Positions 1 to 5,233 are shown, counted from the first letter of the stretch. The stretch is DNA of 8,262 nt from JBBIUS01 sp037440105 (GCA_037440105.1 JBBIUS010000032.1:1-8262); one strand, 5' to 3'. Translations and numbers: made by a program. The notes: generated by a model from the sequence alone, not told the origin.

Positions 1-151
1 ACTTGTAGAGATGAGCCAAAGTTTTTGGATCAGTAAGATCGTTAATTGCGACAATCTCTAAATTTTTTAAATGGCCGTACTCTAGGGCAGCGGCAAAAGT
101 CTGCCTACCGATCCGGCCAAAACCATTAATTGCTACTTTGATTTTAGACAT
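1..151 (-). CDS. gap: Glyceraldehyde-3-phosphate dehydrogenase, N-terminal part (cut by window edge)
   Basis: Only the first 50 codons are inside the window; the gene continues beyond base 1. The translation begins MSKIKVAINGFGRIGRQ, and INGFGRIGR (residues 8-16) is the classic NAD-binding Rossmann signature of phosphorylating GAPDH. It is followed by a second beta strand, EIVAINDLTD, as in this family. The enzyme would oxidise glyceraldehyde 3-phosphate to 1,3-bisphosphoglycerate in cytosolic glycolysis. The start is well fixed: ATG at 149-151 is preceded by a GGAGG at 156-160 with a 4-nt spacer. It is the last visible gene of the rpsB-tsf-ricT-gap run and lies 74 bp after ricT. The catalytic cysteine is outside the window, so activity cannot be judged. 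Confidence 0.93.
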   Translation of the reverse strand, partial: MSKIKVAINGFGRIGRQTFAAALEYGHLKNLEIVAINDLTDPKTLAHLYK

Positions 152-171
152 AATACCTCCTTAATAAATTT

Positions 172-228
172 AAGATTATGATTTAAGATTTTAAAAATCG
201 GAAATCTAAAATCGAAAATCGGAAATCA
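172..228. repeat. 7-bp tandem array with inverted arms, gap/ricT intergenic
   Basis: Bases 195-228 read as contiguous heptamers AAATCGG, AAATCTA, AAATCGA, AAATCGG and AAATCA. The last unit runs into the ricT stop codon (226-228). Bases 172-191 carry the opposite orientation (GATT/AAGATTTT units), so the two parts can pair as an imperfect hairpin. The array fills most of the gap/ricT spacer apart from the gap SD. It has the same architecture as the other arrays in this window but a different unit sequence. Confidence 0.7.
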
Positions 229-1002
229 CTTTTTAATCTCCACTTCCACCACCCTCCCTTCTTCTAATTCTACATCAACCGATTGTTTTAAAATATGCCA
301 GCTGACAACTTTGCCTTTCCCGCTCTTTGTACTTACCGTAGCCCCTATCGGCGGCATTTTTTTTGCAACTGCCTCATAAAAATTTCTTTCATAACCAAGA
401 CAACACATTAATCTCCCGCAAACGCCTGAAAGACGATCACTCCCGCGCTGGTCAACCTGCTGCAGAATAGCTAAATCCGAGGTGACATTTCCTAAACTTT
501 TTAAAAATTTCTTGCAGCAAAGACCGCGGCCGCACATCCCAATATCGCCGTAGAATTTTGCCTCGTCTCTTATGCCTAATTGCTGAAGGCGAATCGATTT
601 CTGAAAATGTTTTGTTAGATCTTTGACTAATTCTCTAAAATCAACTCTGCCGTCAGCAATAAAAGCAAAAGTAATTCGCCCGCTGTCAAAAGAAAAATGA
701 ACATCAATTAGCTTTATTGGAAGAGAGTGTTTTTTTGCTAAATCTTTACAAAATTTTAAAGTCGAATCTTTTTGTTTTTCTTTCTCTTTCATTCTCTCTA
801 TATCGCTAAGAGTTGCCTTTCGCAAAATCGGCTTTATTTCTTTATCTGTCTCTGATGCTTCCTTTATATCAATAACCTTACCTATATCAGTCCCTAAATC
901 AGTTTTTACTACAACGAAATCGCCTTTCTTGATTTCTGATCGGCTTGCATCAAAATCATAAATTTTTCCCCACGGGGTAAATTGTACTTCGACTATGCGC
1001 AT
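226..1002 (-). CDS. ricT: PSP1-domain Fe-S protein, RicT/YaaT family
   Basis: This 258-residue protein matches the RicT (YaaT) family. It has an N-terminal beta-rich part (MRIVEVQFTPWGKIYDF), a PSP1 C-terminal-type domain at about 60-145, and two cysteine clusters: CGRGLCC at 157-163 and CGRLMCCLGYE at 195-205. In Bacillus subtilis RicT forms a complex with RicA (YmcA) and RicF (YlbF) that binds [4Fe-4S] clusters and modulates RNase Y-dependent mRNA processing. The six clustered cysteines here are consistent with cluster binding. No ricA or ricF is in the window, so a partner or the same role is inference. The ATG start fits the family N-terminus, but no SD precedes it: the bases before ATG are repeat sequence. 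It stops at TGA. It lies 75 bp after tsf, in the same direction. Confidence 0.88.
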   Translation of the reverse strand: MRIVEVQFTPWGKIYDFDASRSEIKKGDFVVVKTDLGTDIGKVIDIKEASETDKEIKPILRKATLSDIERMKEKEKQKDSTLKFCKDLAKKHSLPIKLIDVHFSFDSGRITFAFIADGRVDFRELVKDLTKHFQKSIRLQQLGIRDEAKFYGDIGMCGRGLCCKKFLKSLGNVTSDLAILQQVDQRGSDRLSGVCGRLMCCLGYERNFYEAVAKKMPPIGATVSTKSGKGKVVSWHILKQSVDVELEEGRVVEVEIKK

Positions 1003-1003
1003 G

Positions 1004-1077
1004 GTAACGCGTAACGAGTAACGCGTAACGCGTAATTTTTTGTACTGGTTACGGGTTACGCGTTACGGGTTACGAAG
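1004..1077. repeat. Inverted 7-bp tandem array filling the ricT/tsf gap
   Basis: The left arm is five contiguous heptamers from 1004 to 1038 (GTAACGC, GTAACGA, GTAACGC, GTAACGC, GTAATTT). The right arm is GGTTACG, GGTTACG, CGTTACG, GGTTACG from 1047 to 1074. The right arm is close to the reverse complement of the left, so a stem of about 28 bp with a loop around 1035-1046 can form. The element occupies essentially the whole spacer between the tsf stop codon (1078-1080) and the ricT start codon (1000-1002). No SD is visible for ricT. Confidence 0.85.
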
Positions 1078-1665
1078 TTATATTTGGTATCTCACAAACT
1101 TCTTCACCTCGATCTTTTCCCCAATTTTAGCGATCTTTTGATTAATCAATTCTTCCACCGTTATATCTTCATCCTTAATAAATGGTTGTTTCAATAAGCA
1201 AACATCTTCAAAATATTTTTCCAACTTTCCTTCTAAAATTTTTTCTATCACTGCTGGAGGCTTTTCCTGCCCTCGAATCTCTTCGAGGTACATCTCCTTT
1301 TCTTTCGCGATCACTGATTCTGGGACATCTTCTGTTTTTATGTACAGGGGATTAGTAGCTGCCACTTGCATGGCTAAATCATGAACTAAAGATTTAAAAT
1401 CTTCATTACGAGCTACAAAATCTGTTTCGCAGCTCACCTCAATCATTGCCCCAACTTTTCCGTTGGCATGAATATAAGCGTGCACTAATCCTTCCTTTGT
1501 TGTTCGCTCTGCCGATTTTTTTGCTGCTTTAATTTCCCCCTTTTTTCTAAGAATTTCTATTGCCTTTTCTAAATTTCCGCCGCTTTCATCGAGAGCAATT
1601 TTGCATTCAACAACTCCTGCGCCAGTTTGTTCGCGAAGTTGAGAAACTAATTTTGGATTTGTCAT
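1078..1665 (-). CDS. tsf: Elongation factor Ts (short form)
   Basis: EF-Ts catalyses GDP release from EF-Tu during translation elongation. The 195-residue protein shows the N-terminal UBA-like domain (about 4-43, with LREQTGAGVVECKIAL), the hallmark TDFV motif at residues 81-84 that contacts EF-Tu, and a C-terminal segment of the expected kind (LLKQPFIKDEDITVEELI). The length matches the compact class with one core subdomain, as in Thermus, rather than the roughly 280-residue E. coli form. MTNPKLVSQLREQTGAG is the normal family start, so ATG at 1663-1665 is chosen. No SD can be seen upstream, where the leader is AT-rich repeat sequence. It follows rpsB, the standard bacterial order, but the spacer is an unusually long 209 bp filled by a repeat element. 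Confidence 0.96.
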   Translation of the reverse strand: MTNPKLVSQLREQTGAGVVECKIALDESGGNLEKAIEILRKKGEIKAAKKSAERTTKEGLVHAYIHANGKVGAMIEVSCETDFVARNEDFKSLVHDLAMQVAATNPLYIKTEDVPESVIAKEKEMYLEEIRGQEKPPAVIEKILEGKLEKYFEDVCLLKQPFIKDEDITVEELINQKIAKIGEKIEVKKFVRYQI

Positions 1666-1878
1666 AAATTTAAAATTTACAATTTGCTAATTTTCAATTT
1701 ACAGCCCGCCTGCCTTCGCCTTTTGGTGCTCTTAAACTCACAAGGCAGAATTTAGACAAATGTAACTTCTGCAAATGAGATGAATCAAAACAGCATTGGC
1801 GGGCAGGTGAATTTAAAATTCCTAAATTTTAAAAATTGAAAATTGATTGAAAATTGTAAATTGAAAATTGAAAATTAC
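1666..1878. repeat. Compound inverted repeat element, tsf/rpsB intergenic
   Basis: The outer arms are heptamer arrays: AAATTTA, AAATTTA, CAATTTG, CTAATTT, TCAATTT at 1666-1700, and AAATTGA-type units at 1833-1878 in the opposite sense. The right arm reaches into the rpsB stop codon (1875-1877). The roughly 130-bp core is less AT-rich and has nested dyads: GCCCGCC (1704-1710) with GGCGGGC (1798-1804), CTGCCTT (1710-1716) with AAGGCAG (1742-1748), and GCAGAA (1745-1750) with TTCTGC (1767-1772). Some of these overlap, so they are alternative pairings. No convincing gene lies inside. The element starts and stops at the neighbouring codons. Confidence 0.75.
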
Positions 1879-2639
1879 TTTTCAAGTTTAACCCCACTAA
1901 TTGGCACTTCCACATCAGCCGGTTTTTCTGAGGCAGCCACTTTCTTACTTTCAATTTCCCTCTTCCCTTCTTTTACTGCTTCAGCAATCAATCTTGCAAC
2001 CATTTCAATCGATTTAATTGCGTCATCATTAGCTGGAATAACATAATCAACGCTTTCTGGGTTAACATTTGTATCACAGACCGCCACTATTGGAACATTC
2101 ATTTTTTTAGCTTCGTTCAAAGCTGTTTTCTCTTTCTTAATATCAAGAATAAAAATAGCGCCGGGCAGTTTCTCAAGGTCAGCGATACCGCCGATTATGC
2201 TTTCTAAATCTTCGATTTTCTTTTGAAAATTAAGCTGTTCTTTTTTAGTATATTTACCTAACTCTCCGGTCGCTTGTTTTGCCTCCAAATCTTTATAAGA
2301 TTTGAGCAATTTTTTTATTGTTTCAAAATTGGTAAAAGTACCACCTAGCCAACGATTAGTAACGTATGGCATACCGCACTCTTTGGCATACTTTTTAATA
2401 ATTTCTTTAGCCTGGTCTTTAGTCCCTAGGAAAAGTACTGTTTTCCCTTCTTGAACAATTCTTTTTACAAAATCAAGAGCCTCTTTCAACTTTGGCGCAG
2501 TAATTTCCAAATTGATAATGTGGATGCCGTTACGCGCGCCAAAAATATAGGGCGCCATTTTTGGATGCCATTTTGAAATTTGATGCCCAAAATGCATCCC
2601 TGCTTTGAGCATCTCAAGTAAAGTTGGAATTTCTGGCAT
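1875..2639 (-). CDS. rpsB: 30S ribosomal protein S2
   Basis: This is ribosomal protein S2, a structural protein of the small subunit. The hallmark stretches are all present: MLKAGMHFGHQISKWHPKM, PYIFGARNGIHIINLE, NRWLGGTFTNFETIKK, and LPGAIFILDIKKEKTALNEA followed by PIVAVCDTN and IPANDDAIKSI. I chose ATG at 2637-2639 (MPEIPTLLEM, 254 residues). The reading frame is open to an ATG 16 codons further upstream, but that extension (MGLWLVRRGW) is unlike S2 and crosses the best SD. The SD candidate GGAGG (2655-2659) is 15 nt from the ATG, longer than usual. A Lys/Glu-rich tail of about 25 residues ends the protein. It heads the rpsB-tsf-ricT-gap run and has a promoter candidate and a structured leader. 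Confidence 0.96.
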   Translation of the reverse strand: MPEIPTLLEMLKAGMHFGHQISKWHPKMAPYIFGARNGIHIINLEITAPKLKEALDFVKRIVQEGKTVLFLGTKDQAKEIIKKYAKECGMPYVTNRWLGGTFTNFETIKKLLKSYKDLEAKQATGELGKYTKKEQLNFQKKIEDLESIIGGIADLEKLPGAIFILDIKKEKTALNEAKKMNVPIVAVCDTNVNPESVDYVIPANDDAIKSIEMVARLIAEAVKEGKREIESKKVAASEKPADVEVPISGVKLEK

Positions 2640-2654
2640 AATTTTTCTTTTTTT

Positions 2655-2659
2655 CCTCC
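2655..2659 (-). promoter_or_regulatory. Ribosome binding site of rpsB (long spacing)
   Basis: On the minus strand GGAGG is followed by a 15-nt A-rich spacer before ATG 2637-2639. It is the only SD-like sequence near the conserved S2 start. Because it would lie inside the open frame of a longer version starting at 2687, it argues for the shorter start. Confidence 0.55.
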
Positions 2660-2670
2660 ACCCTCGTCTT

Positions 2671-2706
2671 ACCAACCAAAGCCCCAAAGGGGAGAAAATG
2701 GTTGGT
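2671..2706 (-). promoter_or_regulatory. Nested hairpin in the rpsB leader
   Basis: ACCAACCA (2671-2678) pairs with TGGTTGGT (2699-2706), and CCCC (2682-2685) pairs with GGGG (2689-2692) inside it. This gives an 8-bp outer stem, an internal loop and a GC-rich inner stem. No T-run follows on either strand, so it does not look like a terminator. It ends 11 nt before the rpsB SD in the mRNA. Autoregulatory S2 leader RNAs are known in other bacteria; assigning that role here is inference. Confidence 0.5.
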
Positions 2707-2723
2707 CAGAAGGTGTGTGAAAT

Positions 2724-2818
2724 GAATTATGAATTAGGAATTAGAAATTATGATTTTATTTTTAACACATTCCATCAAAGCCATGATTCCTGATTCCAGA
2801 TTCCTGATTCTTCAATTA
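2724..2818. repeat. Inverted 7-bp tandem array in the rpsB leader
   Basis: The left arm, from 2724, is GAATTAT, GAATTAG, GAATTAG, AAATTAT, GATTTTA. The right arm, from 2784, is TGATTCC, TGATTCC, AGATTCC, TGATTCT, TCAATTA. Read in reverse complement, the right arm units (GGAATCA) resemble the left units (GAATTAG), so the arms can pair imperfectly around a loop at about 2759-2783. If the promoter at 2818-2846 is right, nearly the whole element is transcribed as the 5' part of the rpsB leader. Confidence 0.75.
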
Positions 2819-2846
2819 TTTTACACAGATTTTAAAAAAATGCAAA
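2818..2846 (-). promoter_or_regulatory. Candidate sigma-70-type promoter of rpsB operon
   Basis: On the minus strand TTTGCA (2841-2846) and TAAAAT (2818-2823) are separated by exactly 17 bp. They lie just downstream of the terminator of the previous gene, which is where a new promoter is needed. The match is moderate (TTTGCA versus TTGACA) in AT-rich DNA, so chance cannot be excluded. The predicted leader is about 170-180 nt. Confidence 0.45.
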
Positions 2847-2869
2847 TGATTCACCCAATAAAAATCAAT

Positions 2870-2901
2870 AAAAAAAGCGGGGGAAAATTTATTTCTCCGC
2901 T
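2870..2901 (-). terminator. Intrinsic terminator of the 28-residue-repeat protein gene
   Basis: On the minus strand AGCGG pairs with CCGCT, with GAAA/TTTC stacked inside after a small internal loop. It is followed directly by a run of T (A-run 2870-2875 on the plus strand). It starts 15 bp after the TGA stop of the gene at 2916-3692 and separates that gene from the rpsB operon. Confidence 0.75.
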
Positions 2902-2915
2902 GCTCTTCTCTCTCG

Positions 2916-3692
2916 TCATTTTTTTCCAGCCAATTTTTTCATCTCTCCAAGGATGTATTTTTTTTCTCTCTTGAGCAATTTTTCTGCTTCCTCGCTTAAT
3001 GAATCTACAAATTCAGCAATGCAGCGTAAATCGTGTTGAGTCGGGTTCATTCCTAAGAGCATCCGGCCGGCTGATTCCCTTAACGGTTCAACATACTCAA
3101 TGATGTAGCACAAATCATAATTATCCAGCTTTTCTCGAAAAAACCTCTGCCAAGCCTCCTCTCTCAGAGATTCGACATACCGAATGATATAGCGCAAATC
3201 GATATTGTTTGGTTTTTGCTCTAAGAGTTTCCGTCCGGCTCTTTCTCTCAAAAATGCGGCGTCCTCAATGACCTGGCGCAAATCGTGATTAGTCGCGCGC
3301 GGCTCTAAAAGTTGCCATGCTTGTTCTCTCAAAGACGGAACATGATCAATGATGTAACACAAATTCTGATTAGTTGATTCTTGCTCTAAGAGTTTTTGGC
3401 CGGCTTTTTCTTTCAGAGATTCGACGCAATAAATTATAAAACGCAGATCATCGCTGGTTGGTTCTTTTTCCAAAAGCACCTGACCAGCTATCTCCCTCAA
3501 AGAGGGAACTCGTTCAATGATACAACGCAACTCACGGTTGCTTGGTTTTTTCTCTAAGAGTTTTTGCCAAGCCAAATCCCTCAAAGGCTCGACTTGCTCA
3601 ATAACATCACAGATCTCTTGATTAGTTGGCTCTTGTTCTAAAAATTCTTCCCACAATTTCTCTAATCTTTTTTCTCTGCTCAACCTAGCCAT
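2916..3692 (-). CDS. Eight-unit 28-residue repeat protein, unknown function
   Basis: I do not recognise a named family. After nine residues the 258-residue protein consists of eight tandem repeats (residues 10-41, then 42-69, 70-97, 98-125, 126-152, 153-180, 181-208, 209-236) and a Lys-rich tail of 22 residues. The unit reads roughly (W/G)QxLLExxPTN, then xDLRxIIExV, then xSLREEA. This suggests two helices per unit, as in HEAT-like or LRV-like alpha solenoids, which usually act as protein-binding scaffolds. Unit 5 lacks one residue, and first residues alternate between Trp and Gly. There is no signal peptide or membrane segment, so it is probably cytosolic. The start is secure: AGGAGG lies 6 nt before ATG 3690-3692. 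It has its own strong promoter and terminator and so is a single-gene unit. A cytosolic interaction module is inference. Confidence 0.85.
   Translation of the reverse strand: MARLSREKRLEKLWEEFLEQEPTNQEICDVIEQVEPLRDLAWQKLLEKKPSNRELRCIIERVPSLREIAGQVLLEKEPTSDDLRFIIYCVESLKEKAGQKLLEQESTNQNLCYIIDHVPSLREQAWQLLEPRATNHDLRQVIEDAAFLRERAGRKLLEQKPNNIDLRYIIRYVESLREEAWQRFFREKLDNYDLCYIIEYVEPLRESAGRMLLGMNPTQHDLRCIAEFVDSLSEEAEKLLKREKKYILGEMKKLAGKK
2985..3665 (-). repeat. 84-bp coding repeats (8 copies) of the solenoid-like protein
   Basis: The DNA encodes eight 28-residue units; the first aligned unit carries four extra residues at its N-terminal side and the fifth is one codon short. DNA similarity is visible in recurring stretches such as CTCTAAGAGTTT and GCGCAAATCGTG-like segments, but copies have diverged considerably. 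Conservation is stronger at protein level (Leu-Leu, Thr-Asn, Asp-Leu, Ile-Ile, Leu-Arg-Glu), which points to selection on the fold rather than very recent amplification. Confidence 0.85.
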
Positions 3693-3734
3693 TTAAAACC
3701 TCCTAAAAATTGCGCTGAAAAGAACAGATATTTT

Positions 3735-3763
3735 AGTATAAACTATGTTTTAAAAATTGTCAA
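3735..3763 (-). promoter_or_regulatory. Strong sigma-70-type promoter of the repeat-protein gene
   Basis: On the minus strand TTGACA (3758-3763, full consensus) and TATACT (3735-3740, 5 of 6) are separated by 17 bp. Transcription would start about 35 nt before the ATG, leaving room for the AGGAGG at 3698-3703. This is one of the best promoter matches in the window. Confidence 0.8.
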
Positions 3764-3770
3764 TTTTTAT

Positions 3771-3792
3771 AGTAACACTATTGAGTGACACT
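3771..3792. promoter_or_regulatory. Imperfect dyad in the divergent promoter region
   Basis: The 22 bases read AGTnnCACTnnnnAGTGnnACT, an interrupted palindrome with seven matching pairs per half. It is 8 bp upstream of the -35 box of the minus-strand promoter and between the two divergent promoters. It could be an operator. No regulator gene is adjacent and the symmetry is partial, so this is weak. Confidence 0.25.
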
Positions 3793-3875
3793 TAGTAAAA
3801 GGACTGCTGACGCAAAATTAGCCAACAAATGATATGAGAAATTTCTAAATCCTCTTTACATGAATTACGACAGAG

Positions 3876-3904
3876 TTGACAAATTATAAAAAAAGATTTA
3901 TGCT
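3876..3904 (+). promoter_or_regulatory. Sigma-70-type promoter of the 137-residue gene
   Basis: TTGACA (3876-3881, full consensus) is followed after 17 bp by TATGCT (3899-3904, 4 of 6 including the key first TA and last T). It sits 30 bp before the ATG at 3934, with AGGAGG at 3922-3927 between. It is divergent from the promoter at 3735-3763. Confidence 0.75.
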
Positions 3905-3933
3905 TATTTATTAAGCCTAAAAGGAGGAAAAAA

Positions 3934-4347
3934 ATGGACAATGGGCCAATGACGCCTTTTGAGGCACTGCTTGCCAGCTGTCAGTTAAAAATAATTCATG
4001 GCCAATTCAATGAAAAAAACTTTCCGCTTGAGCCGCCGGACGAAGTGGCAAACGCTGAAGTCGCCATTTACCGACAAAATGACCAATTGATAACTGGGGA
4101 AGGACTGCTTACTAAAATAAAAAGTTTGGGTTACCAGCTGTGCGGGGTACGGCAAGCGATGGAATTTATTGCCAGCGATCCCTTAGATACGCCGATCCTT
4201 GTTGCCGTAATTTGGCAAAACCCAAAAAATAATCTTGCCTACATCCCACTCTTTTACAAAATAAACGGCGAGCGAACAGTTGACCTCTTTTGGCTCAAAA
4301 ACTATGTGGGGCCTTTCTGGAGGATATTATTGAAAACCTTGCCTTAA
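3934..4347 (+). CDS. Hypothetical protein, 137 residues, single-gene unit
   Basis: I cannot assign a family. The protein is soluble and mixed alpha/beta in appearance, with no signal peptide or membrane segment. Notable stretches are FPLEPPDEVANAEVAIY, a central LGYQLCGVRQAMEFIASDP, a likely beta strand ILVAVIWQNP, then AYIPLFYKINGERTVDLFWL. It has two cysteines and no obvious metal or nucleotide motif. It is very well supported as a gene: consensus promoter, AGGAGG 6 nt before the ATG, and a strong terminator whose stem starts before the stop codon. It is transcribed away from the 28-residue-repeat gene. The two may be co-regulated through the shared upstream region, but that is only a guess from layout. 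Confidence 0.85.
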   Translation: MDNGPMTPFEALLASCQLKIIHGQFNEKNFPLEPPDEVANAEVAIYRQNDQLITGEGLLTKIKSLGYQLCGVRQAMEFIASDPLDTPILVAVIWQNPKNNLAYIPLFYKINGERTVDLFWLKNYVGPFWRILLKTLP

Positions 4348-4364
4348 AAGGCAAGGTTTTTTTT
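4333..4364 (+). terminator. Strong intrinsic terminator overlapping the stop codon
   Basis: AAAACCTTGCCTT (4333-4345) is perfectly complementary to AAGGCAAGGTTTT (4348-4360), followed by T through 4364. The TAA stop (4345-4347) lies at the tip of the stem, so the last codons of the 137-residue gene form the left arm. Confidence 0.92.
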
Positions 4365-4380
4365 ATCTCTTTTAAGAAAT

Positions 4381-4403
4381 TTTAAAAAACCTTGTTTTTT
4401 AAA
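4381..4403. terminator. Second, AT-rich hairpin downstream of the terminator
   Basis: TTTAAAAAAC (4381-4390) and GTTTTTTAAA (4394-4403) are exact reverse complements around CTT. Its AAACCTTG echoes the first terminator's left arm, as if a decayed copy. It could be a backup terminator, but the stem is almost pure A-T. A TATGAT (4410-4415) follows and could be a -10 box for the next gene, without a convincing -35 box. Confidence 0.35.
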
Positions 4404-4446
4404 TTATTTTATGATAAATTAAAAACATAAATCGCTTCATCAAAAT

Positions 4447-4872
4447 ATGGACACACCGCAGATAGAAAAATTAAACGGCCGTTTCTGGAAGCACCTTTCT
4501 AATCTTTGGACCTTTGTAGCCATCGGATTTTTCCTTTTCGATTTTTTTACTATCGACAAATACAACAGTTATGCGGCAGCAATTTCAATCATTTATATTA
4601 CAATCCTCGGAATTTATGTTGGAACAAAAGAATTTGACCGTTGGCAAAATTCTCATCACTCCAAAAGAAAAGGCGAACTTTTTGTTATTCTCTGGACTGT
4701 TCTGATCTTATTCTTTGTCATTATGGCAATTGCTTCAGAAGGGAAATATAAAATACCATCCGAGTTTACGGCAACATATATTGCTCTTTTATCTGTCTTT
4801 GCCTTGACGCAGAGATCGAAATTCCTACATAATAAGAAAACAGAAGACAGCAAAACAACTAACGAATCTTAA
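4447..4872 (+). CDS. Small membrane protein with four predicted helices
   Basis: This 141-residue protein is not recognised. Four hydrophobic segments are visible at about 19-36 (LWTFVAIGFFLFDFF), 42-59 (YAAAISIIYITILGIYVG), 77-96 (ELFVILWTVLILFFVIMAIA) and 104-121. A charged loop (KEFDRWQNSHHSKRKG, residues 61-76) sits between helices 2 and 3, and the tail is polar. The positive loop and an even number of segments suggest both ends on the same side, probably the cytoplasm. There is no cleavable signal peptide and no enzymatic motif. No SD precedes ATG 4447; the upstream 30 bases are AT-rich. It is 102 bp before rpmE on the same strand and could share a transcript with it through the inverted repeat array. 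Confidence 0.75.
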   Translation: MDTPQIEKLNGRFWKHLSNLWTFVAIGFFLFDFFTIDKYNSYAAAISIIYITILGIYVGTKEFDRWQNSHHSKRKGELFVILWTVLILFFVIMAIASEGKYKIPSEFTATYIALLSVFALTQRSKFLHNKKTEDSKTTNES

Positions 4873-4891
4873 ACAATAAAACAAAGTTTCT

Positions 4892-4972
4892 AGTAACCTG
4901 TAGCGCGTAACCAGTAACCACTGCAGATTGAATCAAAATTACTCGTTACCCGTTACTCGTCACCCGTCACTC
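4892..4972. repeat. Inverted 7-bp tandem array before rpmE
   Basis: The left arm is AGTAACC, TGTAGCG, CGTAACC, AGTAACC (4892-4919). The right arm is ATTACTC, GTTACCC, GTTACTC, GTCACCC, GTCACTC (4938-4972), close to the reverse complement of the left. The loop at 4920-4937 contains CTGCAG. The right arm ends 2 nt before the rpmE ATG, and no SD is present. The units (GTAAC/GTTAC) are related to those in the ricT/tsf array. Confidence 0.85.
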
Positions 4973-4974
4973 CA

Positions 4975-5232
4975 ATGAAAAAAGACATACACCCAACTTA
5001 TTACCCAAAAGCCAAAGTCATCTGTGCCTGCGGCAATACTTTTACGGTCGGCTCAACAGTAAAAGAAATCCATGTTGAGCTTTGCTCATCTTGCCATCCA
5101 TTTTATACGGGCAAACAAAAATTAGTTGACACGGCAAGAAGAGTCGAAAAATATAAAGAAAAACTTGAAAAAAGGGCAGCGATTGCTAAGGCAAAAAAAG
5201 AAAAAAAGCCGAGAGTAAAAAAAGAAAAGTAA
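4975..5232 (+). CDS. rpmE: 50S ribosomal protein L31, zinc-binding type
   Basis: The first 50 residues are a clear match to bacterial L31: MKKDIHPTYYPKAKVICACG, then ELCSSCHPFYTGKQKLVDT. Cysteines 17, 19, 37 and 40 correspond to the zinc-binding set of the C+ paralogue. L31 bridges the ribosomal subunits. At 85 residues the protein is about 15 longer than E. coli L31, owing to a Lys/Glu-rich tail (from about residue 57 onward). The tail resembles an rRNA-binding extension, though its role is not known. The canonical MKKDIHP fixes the start, yet no SD is present because a repeat array abuts the ATG. It precedes prfA, a common bacterial order. Confidence 0.95.
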   Translation: MKKDIHPTYYPKAKVICACGNTFTVGSTVKEIHVELCSSCHPFYTGKQKLVDTARRVEKYKEKLEKRAAIAKAKKEKKPRVKKEK

Positions 5233-5233
5233 G

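Noticed and set aside
1004..1077. Possible CRISPR array or tRNA in the repeat-filled gaps
   Set aside because: Units are 7-8 bp, contiguous and degenerate with no spacers, and no cloverleaf or T-loop GTTCGANTC pattern was found.
1004..1077. Inverted arrays as intrinsic terminators
   Set aside because: The long stems are not followed by T-runs on the transcribed strand and they lie inside apparent operons. Partial attenuation cannot be excluded but is not supported.
1843..2046. Plus-strand open frame of 67 codons starting MIENCKLKIENY
   Set aside because: It is antisense to the 3' end of rpsB, and its first residues are simply the AAATTGA repeat array translated. No SD is present.
2640..2687. 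16-residue N-terminal extension of S2 (MGLWLVRRGW start)
   Set aside because: It is not S2-like, includes the probable SD and part of the leader hairpin, and MPEIPTLLEMLKAGMHFGHQ begins where S2 normally begins.
2605..2974. Two overlapping plus-strand open frames in the rpsB leader and repeat-gene 3' region
   Set aside because: They are composed of the leader repeats, the terminator and antisense of known genes, with no family resemblance or SD.
226..3692. Alternative genetic code (TGA read as Gly or Trp)
   Set aside because: TGA ends ricT at the expected place and ends the repeat-protein gene just before its terminator; no in-frame TGA occurs in conserved genes.
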